A DNA stretch of 9,377 nt from Actinomycetota bacterium (GTDB lineage Bacteria; Actinomycetota; Acidimicrobiia; Spongiisociales; ZC4RG35), in the NCBI GenBank assembly GCA_022615295.1, contig JAKEHF010000029.1, positions 1 to 9,377 on the forward strand. The letters are read 5' to 3'. Below are positions 1 through 6,096 of this stretch, in pieces. The notes under the pieces are model-generated. The model did no database searches. It was not told the origin of the DNA and saw only the letters and a program-made list of their open reading frames with translations. A program made the position numbers and the translations under genes. Numbering within the stretch: the stretch's first letter is position 1; every line of letters starts with the position of its first letter.

Positions 1-41
1 ACCACGGACACGTCGACCCCGGTGGGTCTCACCGTTGACAT
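1..41 (-). CDS. Start of a leftward gene cut by the window edge, possibly a GT2 glycosyltransferase
   Basis: An ATG at 39-41 on the minus strand opens a frame that stays open to the window edge (13 full codons, reading MSTVRPTGVDVSV). It begins 7 bases after the TGA of the preceding leftward gene (49-51), the spacing expected inside an operon, with a weak GAGACCGAG stretch as a possible ribosome binding site. The last residues, VDVSV, are what the first beta strand of a family 2 glycosyltransferase looks like just before a PxYN motif. This identification rests on very few residues and on the neighbourhood. The start is moderately supported; the function is a guess. Confidence 0.35.
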   Translation of the reverse strand, partial: MSTVRPTGVDVSV

Positions 42-48
42 CTCGGTC

Positions 49-1473
49 TCAGACATCGGCAGCCATGATCTCAGGTGTAGCGACACCTTTGGCGGCAAGC
101 GTCGGGTCGGGTGGCCTGCTGTCGCGTCTGATGCGTATCAGCCACACCAAGGCGACCACGACGATCCCTGCCTGAATCCCCCACCCCCACACGCCGACCA
201 GCCTAGTGAAGACGGTTTCAGTGGTCTGGCCGTCGAGGAGCAGGTTGAGCCACAGACCCAAGCCGCCCTCCAACGTCGAGCCGAGCTGGGGAATGGTCAG
301 TGTCGCCGCCATCATCGTGATCAGACCGACCGATGCCAGGACGAGAGTGGTCCGCCGCCATCGGGTGAAGGCCACTGCCAACGGGGCGACCAGGAATGGG
401 ATGGCCGGCACCACATAGCGTGGCCCCGCACCACCCGCATACGAGTTGCTCCACGCCACCTGGATCAGGAGCATCGCCGCCAGCGAGGCGGCGGCAACCG
501 AGGCGTCGACGCGGCGACCACGTCTCCACATAACCGTCATACCGAGGATGGCCATCAGAAGCACCGGTGTAGCCACCAACAAACCACGTTGCGAGAAGAG
601 GACATGGGCCAACCGGTCGAGACTCGGTCCGGGGAACGCGTCGAGGACACCGGCCGCCTCGGGCAGGACGTCGTTGAAAGCGGTCCACTGGTAGGCGAAC
701 ACGAAGGGGCTGCCCGCCACCACGGTGTTGTACCAGGCGAGCAGACCCATTCCTGGGAGACCGCCGGTGACGAGCCAGCCGACCCGACGTCCGTGGAGGA
801 CGACGCCTGCCATCACCAGGACCGCAACGACGAGCACGACCGGGAGCTCGATCAGCACCGCGAGACCTGCGAGCAACCCGGCCCCCAGGAGCCCACCCCG
901 GGTCGCGGTCGGACGGCGCACGAGGAGGAACGCGGAGAACACCATCAGGCCGGCCAGGACATGACCGAAGAGGAGACTCGAATAGACGAGGAGAAGGGTC
1001 CCCAAGGAGACGGCCATGGTGGCGGCGAGGGCGGTCTCGGGTTGGACCTCGCGAGCCCAGCGGTAGGCGAGGGCGGCGAGCAAGGCGGCGGGGACGCCAG
1101 CACTCCACACGGTCAGCCACCACAGCGGGATGTCGACGTCCTCCCTGGGCAGCTCGGAGACCATCACCCCCCCGGTGAGCCTGTAGGCCGCATAGAAGGG
1201 GACGGCGAGAAGGGGTTGACCAGGGGCCTTGTCGGAGTAGGTCACCTCCCCGCGAACTGCGAGATCACGTCCGAGGAGATGGTCGTAGCCGTCTATGGCC
1301 AAGGTGTGCGAGTCCCAGACGGCGGCGGTCAGGGCCAGACGCGACCCCTGTTGCTCGCCCCAGGGATGCATCAATGGGACCGTCACCGCCAAGACCAGGA
1401 ACGCGACCGCCAAGCCCACTCCGAGAGCATGGGATGACTCGGCCCGGTGACGGGCCGGCAGAGGATGGGTCAT
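49..1473 (-). CDS. Polytopic membrane protein, GT-C/family 39-like glycosyltransferase
   Basis: 474-residue integral membrane protein. Hydrophobic segments lie near residues 16-36, 116-138, 150-184, 193-226, 231-250, 296-315, 325-342, 354-370, 376-395 and 425-446, giving roughly 10-12 membrane passes. After the first segment there is an outward loop with WDSHTLAIDGYD (53-64) and YSDKAPGQPLLAVPFYA (79-95). Near the C-terminal half come LFSQRGLLVATPVLL (292-306) and GGAGPRYVVPAIPFL (347-361). These match the pattern of large actinobacterial membrane glycosyltransferases (GT-C fold; polyprenyl-phosphate-sugar donors, active site outside the membrane). The acidic residues D54, D61 and D64 are candidates for the catalytic acid, by analogy only. 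ATG at 1473 is chosen because GAGGG precedes it by 5 bases; an in-frame ATG at 1509 would add 12 residues with a poorer ribosome binding site. The gene is divergent from the nucleotide-sugar dehydrogenase gene and probably co-transcribed with the gene starting at 41. The family is fairly sure; donor and acceptor are unknown. Confidence 0.85.
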   Translation of the reverse strand: MTHPLPARHRAESSHALGVGLAVAFLVLAVTVPLMHPWGEQQGSRLALTAAVWDSHTLAIDGYDHLLGRDLAVRGEVTYSDKAPGQPLLAVPFYAAYRLTGGVMVSELPREDVDIPLWWLTVWSAGVPAALLAALAYRWAREVQPETALAATMAVSLGTLLLVYSSLLFGHVLAGLMVFSAFLLVRRPTATRGGLLGAGLLAGLAVLIELPVVLVVAVLVMAGVVLHGRRVGWLVTGGLPGMGLLAWYNTVVAGSPFVFAYQWTAFNDVLPEAAGVLDAFPGPSLDRLAHVLFSQRGLLVATPVLLMAILGMTVMWRRGRRVDASVAAASLAAMLLIQVAWSNSYAGGAGPRYVVPAIPFLVAPLAVAFTRWRRTTLVLASVGLITMMAATLTIPQLGSTLEGGLGLWLNLLLDGQTTETVFTRLVGVWGWGIQAGIVVVALVWLIRIRRDSRPPDPTLAAKGVATPEIMAADV

Positions 1474-1483
1474 CGGTTCCCTC

Positions 1484-1630
1484 GCCGGCAAACCATAACG
1501 CCACGACATCTGCTCTCGGGAGATCGTCGCCGGGGATGATCCCCTTGAGAACATCGCCCAGGAATCCGATCCAAACCAGGCTAAGTTGAATCGGCCGGCC
1601 GCAATGGAGAAGGTTGGTGAGCCCTTGACT
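1484..1630 (-). pseudogene. Possible remnant of a PlsY-like acyltransferase gene (speculative)
   Basis: In the minus-strand frame that is not used by the downstream membrane protein, the intergenic DNA reads GLTNLL at 1607-1624 and, 17 residues after that, DVLKGIIP at 1532-1555, followed by a hydrophobic ADVVALWFAG. Bacterial PlsY (acyl-phosphate:glycerol-3-phosphate acyltransferase) has GATNxLR, then about 16 residues, then a hydrophobic segment ending DVLKGxLP. The resemblance covers only the middle of that family. The upstream GSGN motif is replaced and the downstream GGKGVAT motif is absent, so this could not be a functional enzyme. The frame stays open upstream only as an antisense shadow of the dehydrogenase gene. 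It may be a decayed relic or coincidence. Low confidence. Confidence 0.2.
1532..1544. repeat. 13-bp inverted repeat in the divergent intergenic region
   Basis: GGGGAT-G-ATCCCC is a perfect inverted repeat (6-bp arms, one-base centre). It lies 59 bp upstream of the leftward membrane-protein start, where an operator could act. The same bases also encode GIIP in the possible PlsY-like remnant, so the symmetry could be incidental. No regulator gene is present in the window. Confidence 0.4.
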
Positions 1631-1650
1631 CGAGACACGAGTCGTATAGC
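1625..1650 (+). promoter_or_regulatory. Candidate promoter of the dehydrogenase gene with embedded operator-like repeat
   Basis: TTGACT (1625-1630) resembles a -35 box and TATAGC (1645-1650) a -10 box. The spacer is only 14 bases, shorter than the usual 16-18, so the assignment is weak. Between and overlapping the boxes is a perfect inverted repeat, GACTCG-agaca-CGAGTC (1627-1643), well placed for a repressor. Transcription from here would leave a leader of about 20 bases before the ATG at 1679. Confidence 0.3.
1627..1643. repeat. Inverted repeat GACTCG-N5-CGAGTC, possible operator
   Basis: Perfect 6-bp arms separated by five bases (AGACA). It occupies the space between the candidate -35 and -10 boxes of the dehydrogenase gene, a classic position for a dimeric repressor site. 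The symmetry is seen directly; binding is inference. Confidence 0.4.
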
Positions 1651-1653
1651 AGC

Positions 1654-1667
1654 CCGGGGCGCCCCGG
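1654..1667. repeat. 14-bp perfect palindrome touching the Shine-Dalgarno sequence
   Basis: CCGGGGCGCCCCGG is identical to its reverse complement. Its last two bases are the first two of GGAGG (1666-1670), the ribosome binding site of the downstream dehydrogenase gene, which lies 8 bases before the ATG at 1679. In RNA it could fold as CCGGG-GCGC-CCCGG and partly mask that site. It could also be a protein site or chance in GC-rich DNA. Confidence 0.45.
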
Positions 1668-1670
1668 AGG
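1666..1670 (+). promoter_or_regulatory. Strong ribosome binding site fixing the dehydrogenase start
   Basis: GGAGG followed by an 8-base spacer and ATG at 1679. This favours 1679 over the upstream in-frame ATG (1604) and TTG (1586), neither of which has a comparable site. Confidence 0.7.
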
Positions 1671-1678
1671 ACATCACC

Positions 1679-2938
1679 ATGTCGGTCATCGGGATCGGCC
1701 GGGTCGGTCTTCCCCTCGCCCTCAGCTTTGCCGACGCCGGTGTCCGGGTCTTCGGTGTCGATCGCAACCAGGAGCACGTCGACGTCATCAACTCCGGCGT
1801 CCTCCCTTTCATCGAGCACGGCGCCGGCCCCCTCCTCAAGGACGGGCTGGCCACAGGCAGATTCGTCGCCAGCACCGACTCCGCAGGGTCAGTGAGTGTC
1901 TCCGACGTAGTGGTGCTCACGGTGGGCACCCCCCTCAACACCGACATCAGGTCCGATACCAGCCAGCTCGTTGCGGCGCTGGCCGAGATCGGTCCCTCCC
2001 TCCAGCCGGGAACCCTGGTGATCACCCGATCCACGATCTCCCCGGGGACGACCGACCGGGTCGTCATACCCACCCTGGAGCGTCTCTCCGGGCTGAAGGT
2101 GGGTGAGGACCTGTTCGTCGCCTTCTGTCCGGAGAGGATCGCCGAGGGCAAGGCCGTGGAGGAGCTCAGGGAGTTGCCCGAGATAATCGGCGGGGCCGAC
2201 TCGGAGAGCGGCGAGCTGGCCGCAGGAATGTTCAGACTCCTCAACCCCGAGAAGCAGCTCCACCTCACCGACCCCCTCTCCGCCGAGCTGGCCAAGCTGT
2301 ACACCAATGTCTACCGGTACGTGAACTTCGCCCTGGCCAACGAGTACGCCCTGATCGCCGAGCACTACGAGCGAGACGCCCATCACATAATCCGCATGCT
2401 CCGGGACGGGTATCAGCGGGCCCCTATCCCCCTCCCCGGACCGGCGGGCGGGCCTTGTCTGTCCAAGGACGGCTACTTCCTCATCGAGGAGCTCACCTTC
2501 CCCGACTTCGTCCTCACCGCCTGGAAGATGAACGACTCGGTGCCGGCCCACCTCGTGCAACGGCTCCGGGACGCTCTCCGGCAGAAGGAGAAGGATCTCG
2601 ACGGTCTCAAGGTGGCGGTGCTGGGACAGGCCTTCAAGGCCGACATCGACGACGACCGGCTATCACCGGCACGCCATGTGATCGAGATGCTGCAGAAATA
2701 CGGCGCCGTAGTGGTGGTCCACGACCCCTACTTGTCCGATGTCGAGCTGGACACCGCGTTGCGTGACGCCGAAGCCGTGGTCCTGGCCACCAACCACTCC
2801 GTCTACTACGGCCTCGACATGAAGCGTCTCAAGGACCTGGTGGCACCGGGATGTGTCATCGTCGACGCCTGGTCGGTGTTCGACCCGGCACAGGCCGAGA
2901 CACTCGACATCGAACTGCACACGTTCGGGCGTGGCTAA
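1679..2938 (+). CDS. Nucleotide-sugar dehydrogenase (UDP-glucose/UDP-N-acetylmannosamine dehydrogenase family)
   Basis: 419-residue cytoplasmic enzyme of the UDP-glucose/GDP-mannose dehydrogenase superfamily, which oxidises a nucleotide sugar at C6 to the uronic acid in two NAD-dependent steps. Domains in order: NAD-binding Rossmann fold with GIGRVG (5-10) and Asp28 at the end of the second strand; VGTP (82-85); RSTISPGTTD (117-126); CPERIAEGKA (150-159); central helical domain with K206 and N210 (AELAKLYTN); active-site loop GGPCLSKD with nucleophile Cys260 and Asp264; C-terminal UDP-binding domain with GQAFKADIDDDRLSP (316-330) and a final Rossmann half. All key residues are present and the length is normal. 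The start is set by GGAGG; ATG 1604 would add 25 residues of low-complexity leader. The last 8 bases overlap the next gene, implying translational coupling. The exact sugar cannot be read; the WecC/VipA-like and Ugd branches are both possible. Confidence 0.93.
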   Translation: MSVIGIGRVGLPLALSFADAGVRVFGVDRNQEHVDVINSGVLPFIEHGAGPLLKDGLATGRFVASTDSAGSVSVSDVVVLTVGTPLNTDIRSDTSQLVAALAEIGPSLQPGTLVITRSTISPGTTDRVVIPTLERLSGLKVGEDLFVAFCPERIAEGKAVEELRELPEIIGGADSESGELAAGMFRLLNPEKQLHLTDPLSAELAKLYTNVYRYVNFALANEYALIAEHYERDAHHIIRMLRDGYQRAPIPLPGPAGGPCLSKDGYFLIEELTFPDFVLTAWKMNDSVPAHLVQRLRDALRQKEKDLDGLKVAVLGQAFKADIDDDRLSPARHVIEMLQKYGAVVVVHDPYLSDVELDTALRDAEAVVLATNHSVYYGLDMKRLKDLVAPGCVIVDAWSVFDPAQAETLDIELHTFGRG

Positions 2939-3701
2939 GGCTCCCCCGGCGCCGAGGGCCGGCCTCACCAGCGTGGTGGTGCCCGCCTACAACGAGGCGG
3001 AGAACATTCTCCCTCTCCTCCAAGGTCTCCAGGACGTGGTGGGAGATCGTCACGAGGTCCTTCTCGTGTACGACTTCGACGAGGACACCACCCTGCCCCC
3101 GGCCCGGGCCTTCGCCGCCGGTTACCCCGAGCTCCGTCTAGTTCGGAACGAGATCGGCCGCGGCGTCCTCAATGCCATGCGCGCCGGCATCGCCGCGGCT
3201 AGGGGCGACGTCGTGGTCATAGTCATGGCCGACCTCGCCGACGACATCATCCAGATCGAGGAGATGGCCAGCAGGGTGAGGGGCGGCGCCGGGGTGGTCG
3301 CAGGGTCGAGATATGCCCGGGGGGGAAGTCAGATCGGCGGGCCCCCCTTGAAGCGGACTCTGAGCCGATTGGCCGGGCTCAGCTTGAGATGGCTCACCAG
3401 GGTGGGGACCCACGACGCCACCAACAACTTCAAGGCGTACAGCCGGGACCTCCTCGACATGGTGGATGTTGAGAGCCGGATGGGGTTCGAGCTGGCGCTG
3501 GAGCTCACCACCAAGGCCCATCTCGCCGGCTTTCGTGTCGAGGAGATACCGACCACGTGGCGTGATCGGACCGCCGGCGAGTCGCGTTTTCGTGTGTTCG
3601 CATGGATGCCGGGCTATCTCAAGTGGTATCTCCGCTGCATCGCCGGCACCTGGTCGGGCCGGGCGAGACGGGCCCGGCGCCGACGTGCCCTGGGCTCCTA
3701 G
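2931..3701 (+). CDS. Family 2 glycosyltransferase, polyprenyl-phosphate mannosyl/glucosyltransferase (DPM1)-like
   Basis: 256-residue GT-A fold glycosyltransferase without membrane spans, likely cytoplasmic or membrane-peripheral. The N-terminal VVVPAYNEAENI (15-26) is the GT2 nucleotide-binding strand. LVYDFDEDTT (45-54) replaces the usual DDGSTD. VMADLADD (98-105) holds the position of the DxD metal-binding motif. GSRYARGG (125-132), TNNFKAYSRDLL (164-175) and EIPTTWRDRTAGESRF (205-220) follow, all typical of DPM/DPG synthase-like enzymes that charge polyprenyl phosphate or act on nucleotide sugars. The C-terminus is an Arg-rich tail (243-253) that could bind membrane phospholipid. GTG at 2931 is chosen because upstream in-frame codons lie inside the dehydrogenase gene and because it gives the normal short N-terminus; it overlaps that gene by 8 bases. 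Its stop shares CTAG with the convergent epimerase gene. It may supply the lipid-linked donor used by the nearby GT-C proteins (inference). Confidence 0.88.
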   Translation: MAKAPPAPRAGLTSVVVPAYNEAENILPLLQGLQDVVGDRHEVLLVYDFDEDTTLPPARAFAAGYPELRLVRNEIGRGVLNAMRAGIAAARGDVVVIVMADLADDIIQIEEMASRVRGGAGVVAGSRYARGGSQIGGPPLKRTLSRLAGLSLRWLTRVGTHDATNNFKAYSRDLLDMVDVESRMGFELALELTTKAHLAGFRVEEIPTTWRDRTAGESRFRVFAWMPGYLKWYLRCIAGTWSGRARRARRRRALGS

Positions 3702-4723
3702 ATCGCCCCCACCGCGATCTGGCCTCTGATCCAGGGGACGACCTCGTCGAGCACCTCCTCGAGGGTGGTCGCCGCCTTGAAGCCGAGAACTCTCTCCGCC
3801 TTGTCCGTCGCCGGGATTCGCATCTGGACGTCGTGGGGAAAGGGCGGGTCCGAGACGTATCTGAACTCGCGGGCGTCACCATGCACGTAGCGCCAGACCA
3901 GCCTCGCCAGGTCGAGAACGGTCGTTGACACCGACGTCGAGATGTTGAAGTCCTCCAACTCGGACTCCTCGTGCTCGAGCGCGATGGCGATCCCCCGTGC
4001 GATGTCGCCCCCATAGGTGTAGTGACGCACCTGGGACCCGTCGCCGAGGATGTGGAGGGGGTCTTGACCCTTGAGCACCTTCTGCACCAAATCGGGCAGG
4101 ACGTGACTCATGGCGAGGGTGATGTTGCCGCTCATCACCTCGGTGGCCCCCCGGGCCCTTCCCTCTCCCACGCCGACGCAGTTGAAGGGGCGGACGATGA
4201 CGTAGGGCAAGCGGTGCTGCTCCCAGGCCGCCCTGGCGAAGTATTCGGTGCTCAGCTTCTGGAAGCCGTAGGAGGAGCGTGGAGGAGGAATCTCGAGCTC
4301 CGAGCCCTCCCGGCTCGGGAACTCGGTCGCCGACTCGAAGACCATCGACGACGACAGGACAAGCACTCGTCTCAGGGCCCCCCGACGATGGGCCTCCAGG
4401 GCGGCATCGAAGGTGGAGGCGATGATCCTTTCGTTCTCGGCGATCAGGTCGTAGGCATAGGAGTGGAAATACGTGATCCCCCCGATCATCGCCGCGCCTG
4501 CGATCAGATAGTCACACCCCTCGAGAAGATCGCCGAGCAGGGCGGCGTCCTTGGCATCACCTTCGACCTGGGTGAAATCGGGATGGTCGTCGAAGCTTCT
4601 CGTGAGCCTCCCGTACTTGGAGAAGTTGTCGAGCCCCACCACCTGGTGCCCACGGTGCAGGAGCTCCTGGACGACATATCCGCCGATGAAGCCGGCGGAT
4701 CCGGTAATAAGGGTCCTGGTCAC
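3698..4723 (-). CDS. NAD-dependent nucleotide-sugar epimerase/dehydratase (extended SDR)
   Basis: 341-residue cytoplasmic enzyme of the extended short-chain dehydrogenase family, which converts nucleotide sugars (4-epimerisation, 4,6-dehydration or decarboxylation). TGSAGFIG (7-14) is the NAD-binding TGxxGxxG motif and LDNFSKYGR (31-39) follows the second strand with Asp32. The catalytic triad appears as LSSSMVFE (123-130) with YGFQK (Y152, K156). Substrate-side motifs are VRPFNCVGVGEG (177-188) and ILGDGSQVRHYTYGGDIARG (225-244). Length is standard. The start is taken as GTG 4723, giving MTRTLITGSAGFIG at the normal distance from the N-terminus with GGTGG 6 bases upstream; a TTG at 4753 would add 10 residues. 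The gene is convergent with the GT2 gene, sharing its stop CTAG, and divergent from the following membrane-protein gene. It probably provides a precursor sugar for the cluster; which reaction it performs cannot be decided here. Confidence 0.9.
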   Translation of the reverse strand: MTRTLITGSAGFIGGYVVQELLHRGHQVVGLDNFSKYGRLTRSFDDHPDFTQVEGDAKDAALLGDLLEGCDYLIAGAAMIGGITYFHSYAYDLIAENERIIASTFDAALEAHRRGALRRVLVLSSSMVFESATEFPSREGSELEIPPPRSSYGFQKLSTEYFARAAWEQHRLPYVIVRPFNCVGVGEGRARGATEVMSGNITLAMSHVLPDLVQKVLKGQDPLHILGDGSQVRHYTYGGDIARGIAIALEHEESELEDFNISTSVSTTVLDLARLVWRYVHGDAREFRYVSDPPFPHDVQMRIPATDKAERVLGFKAATTLEEVLDEVVPWIRGQIAVGAI

Positions 4724-4803
4724 GGACGACCACCGTAACCGACTCGGGTCCAAGCGCCATGGAACGACATCACAGCACCGAGACAGCCACGCAGGGCAAT
4801 GGG

Positions 4804-6090
4804 ATGGCCGGAAGGGTGAGCCTGGTGGCGGCGACGGTCCTCTTCGGGCTGGCGGTGAGACCAGGCGCCGTGGGCCCGGCCCTCCTCGCCCTCGCCGGAC
4901 TGGTCATGACCATCGTGGCGGCGGGTCGGACCAGACGCCGGACGCTCGAGCTCGACGACGAGACAACCTTCCTCGCCGCGGTGCTCAGCTTTGCCATCGT
5001 GGCGGCGGTGGCGCCGATGGCAGGTCTGTTCGGGCCGGCCACACCGCTGGTGGAGTCGATCCCCGCGATCCTCTGGGGTCTGATCGCTGCCGGCGTCTAC
5101 CTGATGCGGTCACGATGGACCAAGACCCTCACCACCTGGACCGTGGCGACGGTCATGCTGATCACACTGGTCGCCGGTGTGGCGAGCCTCGCCCAAGTGC
5201 GCGGTGTCGGGATCGACGTCCTCTTCCTGCACACCGAGGCGGCGGAGGCGCTGCTCGACCTGGAGAACCCGTATACGGATGCGGTCAGCGTCGTCAACGG
5301 CTCCCCTACCGCCGGACCCGACGACCTGATCATCGGCTACCCCTATCCACCCGTGACCCTCGTCGGGTACTCCATCGGCGAGTGGCTGTTCGGTGACCCC
5401 CGCTTCACCAGCCTGATCGCCTTCACCCTGACCCTGGGTCTGCTCTCGTGGCAGGCGACGAGGGCCACCGACAGGAGACTTCTCCTCTGCGTCCTCCTGA
5501 TGGCGGCCATGCCGGGGTGGCCCTTCGTCCTCCGGGGGAGCTGGACCGAGCCGCTGAGTCTGATGCTGATGGCCCTCCTCATCCCGCTGTGGCATCGGCC
5601 GATATCGTCGGGATCGGTGTGGGGTCTCGCGCTGGCCAGCAAGCAGTATTTCGTGGTCACCGCTCCGGCGCTGCTCAAAGGCGGCGACGCACGGTGGAGG
5701 ACCCGTGCACTGGTCGCCGTCGGGGTCACCCTGGCGACACTCTCGGTCCCACTCGTCATCGACCCCTCGGCGTTCTGGGACGCCGCCGTTGCCTTTCACT
5801 CGACGACGCCTCCCCGCACGGACGCCAGCAACCTGGTCGGGCTTCTCGCCGCCACCGGGGTGGCCTGGGACCCTCCGTTCTGGCTGGGTCTGGTGGCAGG
5901 AGCGATCACCTGCACTCTCCTCAGCCTTCGGGCCCGAGATGCTCCGGGTCTGTTGCTGGCCATGATCGGGGGGTTGGGGGTGTCCTTCTTCCTCTCCTCA
6001 CAGGCGTTCGGGAACTACTGGTTCCTCCTCGCCGGCATGTCGATCCTGGTCGCCGCCCCATGGAGGGAGATGGGGTCCACCGGGACCTAG
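4804..6090 (+). CDS. Polytopic membrane protein, GT-C/GT87 (DUF2029)-like glycosyltransferase
   Basis: 428 residues from ATG 4804, which has AGGG 7 bases upstream; ATG 4759 would add 15 hydrophilic residues without a clear ribosome binding site. Numbered from 4759, hydrophobic segments lie near 19-34, 37-55, 70-92, 100-115, 125-145, 217-229, 239-252, 265-276, 285-305, 315-334, 355-368, 373-389, 396-412 and 416-433. The first large loop contains GIDVLFLHTEAAEALLDLEN, then PYTDA and GYPYPPVTLVGY (193-204), the layout of enzymes using polyprenyl-phosphomannose-type donors. GLALASKQYFVV (289-300), a loop with PPRTDASNLVGLLA, and SQAFGNYWFLLAG near the C-terminus also fit that family. Asp153 or E160/E163 in the first loop could be catalytic. 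The gene starts head-to-head with the epimerase and ends 6 bases from the convergent sulfatase-fold gene. The GT-C assignment is by pattern; donor and acceptor are unknown. Confidence 0.82.
   Translation: MAGRVSLVAATVLFGLAVRPGAVGPALLALAGLVMTIVAAGRTRRRTLELDDETTFLAAVLSFAIVAAVAPMAGLFGPATPLVESIPAILWGLIAAGVYLMRSRWTKTLTTWTVATVMLITLVAGVASLAQVRGVGIDVLFLHTEAAEALLDLENPYTDAVSVVNGSPTAGPDDLIIGYPYPPVTLVGYSIGEWLFGDPRFTSLIAFTLTLGLLSWQATRATDRRLLLCVLLMAAMPGWPFVLRGSWTEPLSLMLMALLIPLWHRPISSGSVWGLALASKQYFVVTAPALLKGGDARWRTRALVAVGVTLATLSVPLVIDPSAFWDAAVAFHSTTPPRTDASNLVGLLAATGVAWDPPFWLGLVAGAITCTLLSLRARDAPGLLLAMIGGLGVSFFLSSQAFGNYWFLLAGMSILVAAPWREMGSTGT
6074..6087. other. Small hairpin at the convergent gene ends (weak terminator candidate)
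   Basis: GGTCC-accg-GGACC can form a 5-bp stem immediately before the TAG of the rightward membrane-protein gene and inside the only space available for ending two converging transcripts. It lacks a T tract on either strand, so intrinsic termination is doubtful and Rho-dependent ending is at least as likely. Confidence 0.2.
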
Positions 6091-6096
6091 GCCGGG

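Noticed and set aside
22..1437. Long rightward open frame (471 codons) across the first membrane-protein gene
   Set aside because: Its product is rich in His, Gln, Arg, Asp and Gly with no recognisable fold. The opposite strand encodes a clear polytopic protein with family motifs, so this is an antisense shadow caused by high GC.
1592..1601. CGGCCGGCCG palindrome in the intergenic region
   Set aside because: A 10-bp all-GC palindrome is expected often in DNA of this composition, and it is not placed at a start or promoter-like box.
1510..2307. Upstream extension of the leftward membrane-protein frame to give a 752-residue product
   Set aside because: The extension is antisense to the well-supported dehydrogenase gene, is Ser/Arg-rich without domain features, and the ATG at 1473 has its own ribosome binding site.
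1889..2560. Leftward open frame opposite the dehydrogenase gene
   Set aside because: Low-complexity Gly/Glu/Val-rich translation, fully contained in a gene with intact catalytic motifs on the other strand.
3971..4738. Rightward open frame (255 codons) opposite the epimerase gene
   Set aside because: The minus strand carries TGSAGFIG and YGFQK in a full-length SDR; the plus-strand product has no recognisable motif.
5110..5799. Leftward open frame opposite the second GT-C-like gene
   Set aside because: Charged, repetitive composition typical of antisense GC-rich frames; the plus strand has regular hydrophobic segments and GT87-like motifs.
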